A stretch of 64,000 nucleotides of DNA from Mayamaea pseudoterrestris. Its lineage: Eukaryota > Bacillariophyta > Bacillariophyceae > Sellaphorales > Sellaphoraceae. The stretch covers positions 62,001 to 126,000 of the forward strand of contig BROI01000021.1 in the NCBI GenBank assembly GCA_027923505.1, read 5' to 3'. A program made the translations under genes and the position numbers. Shown piece by piece: positions 29,516 to 39,598 of this stretch; the stretch's first letter is position 1; each line of letters begins with the position of its first letter. The notes under the pieces were generated by a model, which saw only the letters and a program-made list of their open reading frames with translations, was not told where the DNA came from and ran no database searches.

Positions 29516-30751
29516 ATGAATAGCATGCAGGATGCAGCCGAAATGCCGGGTGACTCATCATCTACGACCGATTGGACGCCGCTTTTTCTCAGCACCCTTT
29601 CTGGGTTGTCCACCAGCCTTGGCGCGTCGGTTGCTTTTTGTACTTCGGAAAAACGGCCAATGAGTAGCAAAACTCTATCATTCTCCTTGGCCTTGGCTGG
29701 TTCCGTCATGGTGACTGTCAGTGTGGTTTCATTGCTACCAGAAAGTTTTCTGGATCAATCGACGCACGAATTTCTGTCAATCTACACATTCGACTTTTGG
29801 AAGCGCACAGCTGCTGTCGCTGCTGGTTGTGCCTTTTACTACATGCTTAACAAGTCCTTTCCAGAACCAGAGGCAATACTTGGCTTTGATAGTCATGGAT
29901 CGCATGCTGTTGGTGATGGCGATGACAATGAAACTCTAAAATCACCGAGCACACTAGAAATAGTGCCACTTACAAGCCCTGAACAATCTCGACTGTTTAA
30001 AAAGACTTCACTTCAACGACAAACATCGCATAACAGTAAATCATCCTTGCAGACTCGGGAAACTAAAGTTCGGATACGATCATGTAAAGAATCATTTGAC
30101 GAAAATGAAGATAGTTCTGACGCGCACTATCGAAATGAGGATATCAGAAAGACTATGAGCAACTCGTGTTGGAAAACATTTGTACAAGGTCGAGATCTGA
30201 ATAATATTGAGGCTCGCCGCTCGTGGCGCGTCGCTATGCTACTATTCGTTTCGCTCATTGTGCACAACTTTCCCGAAGGCGTGGCCGTTGGAGCAACTGC
30301 CATGCACAGTCAACACCTCGGTATTACGACTGCCATTGCGATTGCATTGCACAATATCCCAGAAGGAGTTGCAATCGCGGTTCCATGCTTGGCGGCAAGA
30401 CCGAACGCGCCATGGTTGGCCTTTTTGCTGGCGAGCGCTAGCGGTTTGGCTGAGCCACTGGGAGCGGCAGTCGCCATGCTTTTCTTGTCCCCTTCCAATC
30501 AAGAAGACAGCAACACAATTAACGGGGATATCATCTCCATGGGCATTGTATTATCTTTTGTGGCGGGCGTTATGGTCACGGTGGCACTCATGGAGCTCTT
30601 TCCAGAGTCGCTCCGACGGTCGACCGATGGCAAAATGCCCTTTTTTCTTGGAATTGTTGCGGGAGCAGTCATAATGATAGGCAGTGATGTGTACCTGGTC
30701 GGTGCGCAATCAGACCGCCATAGTAGCGACCTGATTCATTCGGATGCATAG
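29516..30751 (+). CDS. ZIP family divalent metal transporter
   Basis: 411 residues. N-terminal membrane segments (LFLSTLSGLSTSLGASVAF, SFSLALAGSVMVTVSVVSLL), then an acidic Ser-rich cytosolic loop of about 100 residues, then the ZIP metal-path helices with HNFPEG (250-255) and HNIPEG (279-284), LAEPLGA in the next helix, and a final pair (VLSFVAGVMVTVALMELFPE, GIVAGAVIMIGSDVYL). The two H-N-x-P-E-G motifs form the binuclear metal centre. The paired motifs and short length place it in the ZupT/GufA or ZIP11-like group, which carry Zn, Fe or Mn into the cytosol. Which membrane it sits in is not shown. Divergent from the PPR gene, 273 bp between the outer starts. Confidence 0.9.
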   Translation: MNSMQDAAEMPGDSSSTTDWTPLFLSTLSGLSTSLGASVAFCTSEKRPMSSKTLSFSLALAGSVMVTVSVVSLLPESFLDQSTHEFLSIYTFDFWKRTAAVAAGCAFYYMLNKSFPEPEAILGFDSHGSHAVGDGDDNETLKSPSTLEIVPLTSPEQSRLFKKTSLQRQTSHNSKSSLQTRETKVRIRSCKESFDENEDSSDAHYRNEDIRKTMSNSCWKTFVQGRDLNNIEARRSWRVAMLLFVSLIVHNFPEGVAVGATAMHSQHLGITTAIAIALHNIPEGVAIAVPCLAARPNAPWLAFLLASASGLAEPLGAAVAMLFLSPSNQEDSNTINGDIISMGIVLSFVAGVMVTVALMELFPESLRRSTDGKMPFFLGIVAGAVIMIGSDVYLVGAQSDRHSSDLIHSDA

Positions 30752-30952
30752 GTTGATGCTCCGCATAATGGCGTGGTTAGATGTGCCGAGGAAATGCAAA
30801 TGAATAATAGCAGTCCGCTAATTAAATCTACCACCATATGGTTCAAATTTCGCATGTAACAGCATTAGTAACAGTAAATGGTGATGCGGGTCGTACAGCA
30901 GAGGTATTATTGTCAAGCTTACATACACATGACACGCGAGAACTGTACAAAA
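30752..30952. other. Convergent 3' intergenic region, ZIP / GGTase-I beta
   Basis: 201 bp between two stops. It should hold both polyadenylation regions; no gene. Confidence 0.5.
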
Positions 30953-32071
30953 CTATGGGAGCAGGGGATGGAAAAGAGCCGCTCTCTCTCGACCAATGCC
31001 CAGTGTGCAATTTAGCTCCTTTAATCGAAAGGAATCGTCTTGCAGCCATGTTTGTGACATGCTGATGTACGCCATGCTGTAAAAAGAATGGAGTACATCC
31101 GGATAATCATTAATCGTCTTGCTGAATCCTCCCATATCCGTCTGACACTGCATAACGAACGTTCTTAATTGCGTATGATCCAATAATTCGTCTCGTCCTA
31201 ACAGGCGCATAGTCCCTCCGATCCAGTACGAGTAGCAAGTATCAGGGTTCTTGTTGGGCCGCCCCTGCATACCACTGACTTGGCGATTGACGCACCAATG
31301 GATCAACTCGTGCCGCCAGTTGCCTTCATTGACAACATCATCCAACCGTTGCATCAGAGCAAGACTTGCAATGGCGCAAAATGTGGATCCGCCGTGGCCT
31401 TCTTGGCCCGGCAACAAGGCAATCGCACCGTCAAACGATCGGCATTTTCGGATGTAGTCCACTGCTGCATTTATGTTCACGCCGCTCCAGTCGTGCAGCA
31501 TGTGTGAAATACAGCAAGCACAATACAGAAATCGCATGTCGTGCTCGGCGTCATTGATGGTGCATTTAAAGCTGCCGTTTTCAAGTTGCAGTGCTCGGAG
31601 AGATTGCAGAATGCCATGGCGATTGACGCGCGAAAAATCGTCACCCAGTGTATGAAGCGTCGCTAGTGCCGTGTAAGTCATGGAAATGTGACCTTGGCAA
31701 ATAATCTGCTGTGATTGTCGCTCATTTTTCTCTTGTTTACTCGCACTTGTAGAACAAGCAAACTCGCCGAGAAAGGATCCGCCTAAAAAGCCGGTGAATT
31801 GTTCGTTTCCTTTCCAAGTTGGCACCTGCAAACTGTAAATCCAGTCAATGATCTTTTGTTTGCTAATGCCCATGTCTGTCAGCATAGTCTCGTCATTTTC
31901 ATTGTCCCAAACGCCCAAAAGGTCCAGCGCTTGGACGGAAAAATGAACCAAAGTCAGTCGATTCGTATCGAGTCTGCTGTAGCCTTCGGCTAATGACGAC
32001 AGACAGGAACTAAAGTAGCGAACATGTCGTTCACGATCAAAAGAAATGGAGTATGGAGTAGTTGTCGACAT
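30953..32071 (-). CDS. PGGT1B: Protein geranylgeranyltransferase type I, beta subunit
   Basis: 372 residues, single exon. With an alpha subunit it attaches geranylgeranyl groups to CaaX proteins such as Rho-type GTPases. It follows the type I beta family closely: GHISMTYTALATLHTLGDD, LRALQLENGSFKC, HDMRFLYCACCISHML, GGSTFCAIASLALM and GRPNKNPDTCYSYWIG. The zinc ligands are in place: D277 and C279 in NPDTCYS and H328 in DVLHSFYS. The Thr in MTYTAL (residues 131-136) and family-specific sequence separate it from farnesyltransferase and Rab-GGTase beta. The C-terminal 40 residues are less conserved. The start is the only good ATG before the conserved helix. Confidence 0.93.
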   Translation of the reverse strand: MSTTTPYSISFDRERHVRYFSSCLSSLAEGYSRLDTNRLTLVHFSVQALDLLGVWDNENDETMLTDMGISKQKIIDWIYSLQVPTWKGNEQFTGFLGGSFLGEFACSTSASKQEKNERQSQQIICQGHISMTYTALATLHTLGDDFSRVNRHGILQSLRALQLENGSFKCTINDAEHDMRFLYCACCISHMLHDWSGVNINAAVDYIRKCRSFDGAIALLPGQEGHGGSTFCAIASLALMQRLDDVVNEGNWRHELIHWCVNRQVSGMQGRPNKNPDTCYSYWIGGTMRLLGRDELLDHTQLRTFVMQCQTDMGGFSKTINDYPDVLHSFYSMAYISMSQTWLQDDSFRLKELNCTLGIGRERAALFHPLLP

Positions 32072-32283
32072 GAAAGTATCGTGGTCGATTTGGTTCCTCT
32101 AGTAATGCTGTCGATTCATTGTCAAACGAATGATGAAGGAACAAATTGTCACAGCGGTTACCATATTTGTCGTATCAGCGATCACCGAGTCGATCCTTGA
32201 TCCCATCCCAATCATTACTAACAGCAAAAAGCAAGTTGCAAGCCGGAGAGACAATAAGTAAGGCTGTCAGATATTGTTTACGG

Positions 32284-33852
32284 TCACTCTGGTAAACGCA
32301 CTGTTTCTTGGTATGCAAAAGCATCAACTAGTGCTTGGTGAAACTCTCCGCCGCATGACATGAGGACTCCACTAACCTTTTCCGACAACTTGGCTCCCAA
32401 GGAGAAGTCAATTGGTTGCCCATTGGTATCAGTCATTTGACCGCCTGCTTCTTCAATGACAACATTTCCAGCTGCGTGGTCCCATATCCACTCCACGTAT
32501 CCGGGCCTTGGTAGACGCACGTAAAATTCTGCCCCGCCGCGAGCAATTACTCCATGCTTCGCCTGTGAATCCATCCGTCGAGCGTTAATGATCTCGCCGT
32601 CTTGATCCAATGCATCAGCACCATGAATATACTGGGCCATGCCGGCACTGTTTGCAATATCGATTCGACGACATGATAGGGTAGGAAAACAAACGCAAGT
32701 ATACCAAGCACAAATACTCGAGCATCACATACACTCGTCCTCACGCACTTACCATTGTCCCGACGCATCACTAAACTTTTCGACACCAATGCAAAATCTC
32801 CCGTCTGATAGTAGTCGCTGGGCACCATTCTCGCTCGCCGTGGCCTGCAAACGAATGCCGCGAACACCGTTGCACGCTAACGGCAGCTGGAAGCACCCTC
32901 CATCGCGACTGGCCACAAAGATGCATCCACGGGTGTGCGCCTGGTTGTTAGTTTCATTTTCTTTGTCCGACCAAGAGTAAGTTTCATCGTCTACTCGAGT
33001 CGGCAAGTTTGGGCACCCAAGGATGCCAATGGTTGGTACACCATCTTCAAGAAGGGCAAGTGCGATGCAGTATTGTCCTCCAGTTTTCTTGCCTCGCAGG
33101 AAACCTTTGGTACCATCGATTGGATCGAGGCACCAGATACGACGTGGTCGTCGAAGCAACATTGGCAAGCTCTGGTTTGCTTGTCGACTCGCATCCGTGA
33201 CAGCGACATTGTCGTCGCAATCGCGCCATTTGGTGTAAGATTTCCCGAGGTCAATTGTGTTCCACAAGTCTTGTCGATCCAGCATACCAGATTCTTGCAT
33301 TACTTGCTGACAAAGAATTTCGTCGTTTTGGAGACTAGAGCTGTCTTCCTCGGCGATGTATCCAACATTATCTCCATTGGCCACTGCCACTTGTTGTAGA
33401 TGGTTTAAAACAACGGCTTGAACAGCATAGTCAGCAACCGTCACTGGCGACAAGTCTCGTTTCTGGATAGTTCCGATCAGCGAAGTTTTAGTACACGATG
33501 CTTCAAAATCCGGTTGCAATGCCCGCGTAACGCGACATGCTTTCCGGACAGCACTCAAGGCGACGAGAACGTCGTGCCGACGGGGAAAATCGAGAGGTAA
33601 TTCGTCATCTGCATTTGGCTGGTCGCTGCCGAATTCATCCAGCACGCCATGGAGTGCACTGGAAGCAAAATGATGAGTCTTGCCATAGTACCCATGACCC
33701 TTACATGGACTTATATCATAATGAGTTGCAAACGCTGCTGTTAGTAGTGGGACTACGGAAACAGAGAGAATCAATCGCAAAGGCGCTGGCTGAGCCTTCA
33801 TTGGTCGCAGTGATCTTGCTCTGACATGACGCCCACTGCTATCAGTTCCCAT
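32284..33852 (-). CDS. 3'(2'),5'-bisphosphate nucleotidase (HAL2/SAL1 type), possibly plastid-targeted
   Basis: Exons 33852-32753 and 32647-32284, joined across a 105-nt GT-AG intron in phase 2, give 487 residues. The lithium-sensitive phosphatase motifs are present: YIAEEDSSSL for the first metal site, CLDPIDGTKGFLRG (D243, D246) and the C-terminal WIWDHAAGNVVIEEAGGQ. The family removes the 3' phosphate of PAP/PAPS in sulfate assimilation. Extra residues between KSYTKWRDC and RRPRRIWCLD are specific. An inner Met at residue 18 (codon at 33801) starts a signal-peptide-like stretch LILSVSVVPLLTAAFATHYD; the A-AFAT end resembles the diatom plastid motif, so plastid targeting is likely if translation starts there. 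Plant SAL1 is also dual plastid/mitochondrial. Confidence 0.9.
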
Positions 33853-34235
33853 TGGGCTCCTAGTACTACTTGTAGGTAAGCTGAATAGAATGCGACGATC
33901 GGCGAGGATACAATTCTGGTTGTGGCGTTCACTCGATCGCAGCCATTAGGTGGTTACAACATCAGTCGATCATTCGTCGAGTCGCATCGTTTTTGCACGA
34001 CCCATGATGCCGTATCATACGTGAGGGGTTAAACATGATAAATATCAATGACACTGCAGTTGAAGTAGAAAAGCCAATCAGCACGACGCAGAATCTTTGA
34101 TGAGTTACAGTGCGAGTTGAAAGAAAAAATTGTGTCCACTCATCACCTGTCACCATGGTAGGGCATTACGGTACGAGACTGGTAAGCCAAACTTGAGCCA
34201 TACAAACGAGATACGACTTTTAAACAAAGTCTAGC
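33853..34235. other. Divergent promoter region, bisphosphate nucleotidase / FCP1-like phosphatase
   Basis: 383 bp between opposite start codons. Nothing recognisable beyond short AT-rich patches. Confidence 0.4.
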
Positions 34236-35483
34236 TTGATCGAGCGATTCGAACAATTCGAGCGATTGAAACTTAGAATGTCGACGGCTGGTCTGCTAAA
34301 ACTTGTTCCGTCATCGGCAGTTGCGTCTGTCGCAGCTGCCAAGCACATAAGGACGAGTAGAAATCTTGCAGCTACTGCGGCGCAAGCAAGTACTACACCA
34401 ACACCAATGAAAGATTCGCCTACGAGTAAGATAGCTCCAAATAATCAGGCAACTGCAAAAAAGACGAAGAAGTGTAGAAAGCAACTTGACCAGGATCCTG
34501 CCGATCAGCAGTCACAGTCATTTGATAAACATCAGCCGCTACCGCCGGGGAAGAAGACGGTAAGGAAACTTAGATATCAGCAGCAACGGCTGTCTCCAAA
34601 AGAATTCGTACTATCCAGTGCGGATAGTCTACAATATACAGGGTCTGTCGTCGTTGATAAATCTTCATTGGCCGGTGAACTAACCAGCCCATCGAAAGTT
34701 ATAGTTCGAACCTCGTCTTCATTACAAACGGAAGACATCGGTGCTCTATCTGCCAAGCAAGCAACTCAGATTAACATTCAACCACTACTGATACTCGACA
34801 TTAATGGCATACTTTGTCACCGCATTCGCAAGTCACGCATCGATACCTACGATCCAAATGCAACCTACCGGCCGACACTTGGTGGACCCGTGGCAAACAC
34901 ACCCATTGTTCCGCGACCATTTCTTCTAGAATTCTTAACAGATCTGCAACAATACTTTACGCTTGCAATTTGGACGTCGGCCAAGAAGAAAACTGCGACG
35001 CAACTTATCCGAAGACTTGTTCCCGAAGTTATTGCCAATCGCTTTTTATTCGTTTGGGCCCAGCATGATTGTCACGTTCAGCAGTTTGATAGGCAGTTAG
35101 CCAATTCTGACCCAGCTCATCCAAAGGATGCTTTGTTTGAAAAGGACTTGTCAAAAGTATGGACGGCATATCCATTATGGAATGTCCAGAATACGCTGCT
35201 AATAGACGACTCGCCAGAAAAGTGCGTCGCATTTCGTAAGAACGCTATTCACCCGCCACCATTGCATGGACGCGTCATTGACTCGTACAGTACGCACCTA
35301 GTTTCGGACGAAGTCAATAACGAGCAACAGTTACGTTTTCTGCGGGATTTAGCGCAACATTGGAAGGAGTATCCGCTGGTGCAAGAGTGGGGTGAGGAAG
35401 CAGACGGCACAGTTTGCGTATCATCGACAAGAACGCAGGCCAACTTTCTTCAAGATAACACTAGTGGCTACTTTCAGCATTGA
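34236..35483 (+). CDS. FCP1/SCP-like phosphatase domain protein (HAD superfamily)
   Basis: 415 residues. Residues 1-180 are basic, Ser/Thr-rich and probably disordered (ATAKKTKKCRKQLDQ, GKKTVRKLRYQQQRL). The NLI/CTD-phosphatase fold covers about 180-390: LLILDINGILCHR (nucleophile D188, with N190 in the place of the second Asp), LPLFE-like PRPFLLEFLTDLQQYF, AIWTSAKKKTA, and the acid pair in NTLLIDDSPEKCVAF. The D-x-N-G variant occurs in some plant and protist relatives; whether these are active is not established, since the second Asp normally acts as the acid/base. Location is probably nuclear from the basic N-terminus. Alternative start: ATG at 34281. Convergent with the next gene, 47 bp between stops. 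Confidence 0.8.
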   Translation: MIERFEQFERLKLRMSTAGLLKLVPSSAVASVAAAKHIRTSRNLAATAAQASTTPTPMKDSPTSKIAPNNQATAKKTKKCRKQLDQDPADQQSQSFDKHQPLPPGKKTVRKLRYQQQRLSPKEFVLSSADSLQYTGSVVVDKSSLAGELTSPSKVIVRTSSSLQTEDIGALSAKQATQINIQPLLILDINGILCHRIRKSRIDTYDPNATYRPTLGGPVANTPIVPRPFLLEFLTDLQQYFTLAIWTSAKKKTATQLIRRLVPEVIANRFLFVWAQHDCHVQQFDRQLANSDPAHPKDALFEKDLSKVWTAYPLWNVQNTLLIDDSPEKCVAFRKNAIHPPPLHGRVIDSYSTHLVSDEVNNEQQLRFLRDLAQHWKEYPLVQEWGEEADGTVCVSSTRTQANFLQDNTSGYFQH

Positions 35484-35530
35484 CATGTAAATGAAGTAAT
35501 ATTATATATGAAATTTATGAGATACAAGTC

Positions 35531-36286
35531 TTAAAACTCATTCTCAGGAATCTTGTCTCGAACGGCGTAAAGAATTGCACCGGCCACAGTGAAGAAAACC
35601 AGCGCATGGCTCGTATGCGAAGGCAAAAGAGCAAATAAGAGAACCGGAATGGTGACTGTGAGGCCAATCTTGACGTTCATGGCGTTGACCTTGTTCAAAA
35701 GAGCAGTGGCAAGATCCCTGTCTTCAATGGACTTGAGTCCAGTACCCTCAATATCCCACAATCCCGCCTGTCCAATGTTACAGATACCTTCTTTGGCGGA
35801 TGTTCTGTATCCTACAGCAATTAAGATGGGAATAATTGCTAGGAATCGAAGCAAATGCCCACCAATGCCTCCATCGTCCGCAAACAAGCCTGCCCAGACG
35901 ACGTATGCAGCAGAGGCGTACGTTGCAATTGTCCCAATCTGGAAACGACGCTCGCGTTCCGTCATGTCAATGTTCATCAAATTCTTGGTCGCTTCCTCGC
36001 GTCTCGTGCGGCGCTCTTCGGTGGAAAGGGACGAGTCATTCGAGACTGGAGCGGTAAAGACGCCGTTAACAATCGACTTGCCTTCCTGGATTCCCATGTT
36101 CTCCAGAGAAGGCTGCATGAACGAAAAAGGACCATCGTTTTGGAATGAAGGCTTACGGTTGTTATCGCCGGTGACAGCGCTTTTCAAAGCGGGAGCTGTT
36201 GGATGAGAGACGCGCGGCGCAAACGCATGGACTGACGCCAGCGTCGAGCACAATGCCGTAGTGATGAGCTGCTTCGAGAATCTCAT
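35531..36286 (-). CDS. Plastid-targeted membrane protein of unknown function
   Basis: 251 residues with a clear diatom plastid presequence: basic start, hydrophobic LITTALCSTLASVHA and the ASAFAP-like site VHA-FAP followed by a Ser/Thr/Pro-rich transit part. The mature protein has an acid/basic coiled stretch (TEERRTRREEATKNL) and three or four membrane helices: IGTIATYASAAYVVWAGL, HLLRFLAIIPILIAVGY, VKIGLTVTIPVLLFALLP and HALVFFTVAGAILYAV. I do not recognise the family. The membrane pattern suggests a thylakoid or inner-envelope protein. Divergent from the first DHHC gene, 370 bp apart. Confidence 0.75.
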   Translation of the reverse strand: MRFSKQLITTALCSTLASVHAFAPRVSHPTAPALKSAVTGDNNRKPSFQNDGPFSFMQPSLENMGIQEGKSIVNGVFTAPVSNDSSLSTEERRTRREEATKNLMNIDMTERERRFQIGTIATYASAAYVVWAGLFADDGGIGGHLLRFLAIIPILIAVGYRTSAKEGICNIGQAGLWDIEGTGLKSIEDRDLATALLNKVNAMNVKIGLTVTIPVLLFALLPSHTSHALVFFTVAGAILYAVRDKIPENEF

Positions 36287-36656
36287 TTTAAATCAGTTGT
36301 TGTTAGAATTGTAATCCTGTTGATTAAGAAAGTAATAGATTGAACGACCGGCAGGGTGGAGACGGGGCGAATTCGTCAGTCTTTCGTTGTCCATGCAGGT
36401 GACCTGTCGTCGCCGAAGAAATTCGTTGGCAGAAGCACAAGTACCGGTATGACGCTTGATAGTCAGAAGAATGAAAACGTGTCCAAATGACTATTGACAA
36501 TGTGAATGACATATGGAAAGAGCCCATTCCGTTAAAATTGACTCACATTCAGAAAGCAACATGACTGCCTTAAACGTCGCAGCAACCATCACCCAAGCAC
36601 CTGCTGCTTGCTTCGACATGCAGCTTGTCCAGTGATATCGAAATCTGTGTCATACC

Positions 36657-37550
36657 ATGACACTCAACCTTTTGCCGAAAGCGTATAACTCACAGGCGCA
36701 TCAAGATGATGCAGAGCAAGTGCCGATTGATTCGTTCGGCCGCGACAGCGACAGTAATATGTTCGCCTTGGATCAGCAGCATCCTCAAATCGAAGAAACA
36801 TGTTATAATCACAACAGTCATGTCTTAGCAGCAGTAACGGAAAATGGCGGCGAGAGTTGTGACGAAGACAACGTGGACGAGGAATGGCTTCGGTCGCCAT
36901 TTGCCTCGAGCCGCGCCAAAACAACCTGGGTCGACGAAGGCGTTAACTTTCGAAGATTATGTCAATCTTGCTACTCGGGAGACGGAAACTTTTGCTTATT
37001 TTTGACTGCTTGTTTGTGTTCAAGAGCTGCCCGCGTCGGAAACATGATTGTTTGCTGGCAGAGGCCGAAACGACGCATGCTCGACCGCTACACAGATGAG
37101 CTCGTCGAGCGACCCCAACTAATTTGCATCTTGGGGCCCTATTGGTATATATGCACGTGTCTAACCTTTCCATTTTTACTGTTCTTTGCTATATGGACCG
37201 GTGTAAGAATGATTCCACATCAGTCGTTGGCAGTTGTCATTCCCTGGGCAATCTGCAACACTGTCGCCTTGCTGTCCTTGTTGCTCGTCTCTAGTGGGGA
37301 TCCTGGTATTCTTCATCGCTACCATGAACCACCAGATGACACCTGGATATGGAATGATCAAGCCGCAACCTGGAGACCCGCTCACGCCAAGTATGATTCT
37401 GACTGTGGCGTTGTGATCGAGCATTTTGACCATGTCTGTCCGTGGACTGGAACGGCCATTGGCGGGTCAAACATGCGTTACTTTCGACTCTTTGTCTGCC
37501 TCACATTTGTTTCACTCGTCTACAATGTTTTGTTGTTGACGATTCTGTAA
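36657..37550 (+). CDS. DHHC-type palmitoyltransferase-like protein, copy A
   Basis: 297 residues. After an acidic N-terminus come two membrane helices (ICTCLTFPFLLFFAIWTG, LAVVIPWAICNTVALLSLLLV), the DPG motif (SGDPGILHRYHEPP), the core CRD remnant FDHVCPWTGTAIGGSN and a final helix (LFVCLTFVSLVYNVLLLTIL). In the family the last Cys of DHHC carries the acyl intermediate; here the motif is DHVC with that Cys kept. Most zinc Cys of the usual CRD are absent (WRPAHAKYDSDCGVV holds one). Copy B follows 0.4 kb downstream on the same strand, so this is a tandem pair. The stop TAA lies inside a GTAAGC, which looks like a splice donor, but both downstream acceptors I tried give only a few more codons. 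Confidence 0.8.
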   Translation: MTLNLLPKAYNSQAHQDDAEQVPIDSFGRDSDSNMFALDQQHPQIEETCYNHNSHVLAAVTENGGESCDEDNVDEEWLRSPFASSRAKTTWVDEGVNFRRLCQSCYSGDGNFCLFLTACLCSRAARVGNMIVCWQRPKRRMLDRYTDELVERPQLICILGPYWYICTCLTFPFLLFFAIWTGVRMIPHQSLAVVIPWAICNTVALLSLLLVSSGDPGILHRYHEPPDDTWIWNDQAATWRPAHAKYDSDCGVVIEHFDHVCPWTGTAIGGSNMRYFRLFVCLTFVSLVYNVLLLTIL

Positions 37551-37956
37551 GCCCGGACAGTACCATGCTCGTTTACAACTAACGAAGCACCTCATTGAAT
37601 AGCTTTTTATGCGTGTAATTGTGTACAGCCATACTGTAGCATAAGCTGCAACAGTGTGCTCGAGCTACATGAAAAATCTTTGACAAACCATGTCGGGTAG
37701 GTGTGATGCAAGGTACAATTTCTACCATATACTACGGTAGAATCACGCGGTAGCTAAACTCCAGTAAACCCTTTTTATTTTCTACTTACAGTTAAGGCTT
37801 TCCGGCGACCCGATGGAAACGGACCATGACGACGGATCGCCTCACACGCCGGTTTTTCGATGAGCAAGGAGAAGACGAAGAAGCAGGTTTATTTGGCTTT
37901 TGACGTTTCTAGCTAATCATTGCAGATTGCTTCGGGCTCATTAGTTTTATAATTCC
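37551..37956. other. Intergenic between the two DHHC genes
   Basis: 406 bp without a gene. It holds the short hairpin TTCTACC-ATATACTAC-GGTAGAA near 37718-37742. Confidence 0.4.
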
Positions 37957-39151
37957 ATGGCACAACGACGGGTTCCCACCAAGACCAACAGCGGCATCGA
38001 ATCTAATTCCGTCACGCTCGCACCAACAACAACATCCGGCAGGGACAGAACGAATGACGACGACGATGACAACGTCAATGTTCTATTTGATAGTGCCGAA
38101 GACAAGGACTTGGATCCACTCATCCAAAAGGCGCGAACGGTTCGGTCGCTCCAGCTAGAACCCGGTGACAACGCCGACCATGGAGATGATCCCGATCTGG
38201 ACGACGAAAGGCGCAGCCAAATCGACCGCCACAAGGCTCGCATTCGGCACTGGAAGGAATCTGAGTTTGCCTGCGGTCTTGTGGAACCTTCGTGGGAATT
38301 GCAAAGGACGTTTCACAAGCATATGGTTGGCGCTTCGGAAACGGCACCGGATGAAGCTGGTTGTGGGTGCTGCTCGGCACGCATTTGTCCAATGTTTGGA
38401 GCTGGCCGAGTTGGACATATGGTGGTACTCAAGAGCTCACAGCAGTGGGTAGAGCATGTGCAGATCGATCCGGAAACTGGCGAGCGCAAGGTGCTGCGAT
38501 ATACAAGGCCTCGCCTAGATTGCGTTGTTGGTCCCTATTGGCCCATGTTAGTCCTGATTACGTATCCACTCATTTTTGGAGTCAGTGGTTGGGTTTTCGT
38601 ATCGAAAGTATGCAAAGGCCTTTTAAATCCCGCTCTTGCTTTGGCGTGGGTGGTTCTGACGATTGGTTTGATCATGGCGCTTGCCTTGACAGGTTGTCGT
38701 GACCCTGGTATTTTGTATCGGCATGATGAGCCGCCGCCAGACCTTGAAAATACTTGGAGATGGAACGATCAGGCACTCTCATATCGGCCAAGGAATGCCG
38801 TCTATGATCCGGATACAGCTGTTATTGTGCAAGACTTTGATCACACGTGAGTACATGAGGGGGTGCGTGACGTTTGGGTTTGTTGTGAAACAATTGTATA
38901 CTGAATCTTACATACTCACTGTTCTTTGTGATCACCAGTTGCCCATGGACTGGAACTGCGATTGGTGGAGTAAGCATGACTTGTCTTGGGTGAACAGTAT
39001 GGTGCAGTCTGTTTGCTAACAACATTCCACCGTTGTTCTTTGCTGGGCACAGAAAAACATGCTGGCATTTCAATTCTTCGTCGCCTTGGTGTTTCTCATG
39101 CTCATGTTGGACATATTTCTTCTTACTGGAGTCTTGGATTCCAATTGGTAG
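37957..39151 (+). CDS. DHHC-type palmitoyltransferase-like protein, copy B
   Basis: Three exons, 37957-38846, 38939-38969 and 39053-39151, give 339 residues. Lengths and phases agree (890 + 31 + 99 nt) and all sites are GT-AG. Membrane helices: WPMLVLITYPLIFGVSGWVF, ALALAWVVLTIGLIMALAL, and at the C-terminus FQFFVALVFLMLMLDIFLL. The DPG motif is in GCRDPGILYRHDEPPPD. The CRD remnant reads FDHTCPWTGTAIGG, split across exons 1 and 2: the catalytic Cys codon falls in the 31-nt middle exon. The zinc Cys residues of the family are missing (YRPRNAVYDPDTAVIVQDFD). Copy A is the closest relative in the window and has no intron at this place. Confidence 0.82.
38939..38969 (+). other. 31-nt microexon of DHHC copy B
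   Basis: It is flanked by CACCAG and GTAAGC and supplies CPWTGTAIGG, including the catalytic Cys. Skipping it would shift the frame. Confidence 0.75.
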
Positions 39152-39598
39152 TAAGGGTACAAAAAGCTATCAATGTTGCTGACTGTGAGTGTGAAGGCAC
39201 GTGATGTCGTCGCGTGGTAAGTATTACGAGTTTGCACGGGCACATGCTGTAGAGAACTAATTTAAGGCCTCTTAGTAGAGACACTTTGCATGCCTGCGCG
39301 TACAATATGTATGATTTCGACGACGGATTAGTTTCCTTCCGTGTGAAAGTATCACCTCATTAGCTAATCCCGTAGAGTTTCGGTGCGACATCAAATCGGA
39401 AACGGCGCGCTCCGCGACCGCGATCACCAAAACGACTCGTCGCAGTCGTTTGAACGAACAGGGAGTACATGCGACACTCAATCGGAGGTATTGTACTGCA
39501 TTCGTAGACTGGTCTGCGTGTCATCGACTTTTAAACCTTTCATCATAAGCAGCAATATAGAAACTTAAAGCGACAGAAGCCAGAATTCTGTATCTGTA
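39152..39598. other. Intergenic, promoter of the acidic repeat protein
   Basis: 447 bp, no gene seen. CGCGCTCCGCGACCGCGATC around 39407-39425 is a GC-rich patch. Confidence 0.4.

Noticed and set aside
37547-37791. Possible 245-nt terminal intron in DHHC copy A (GTAAGC ... CTTACAG)
   Set aside because: Joining to either nearby acceptor adds at most a few codons before a stop, so the simpler intronless model was kept.
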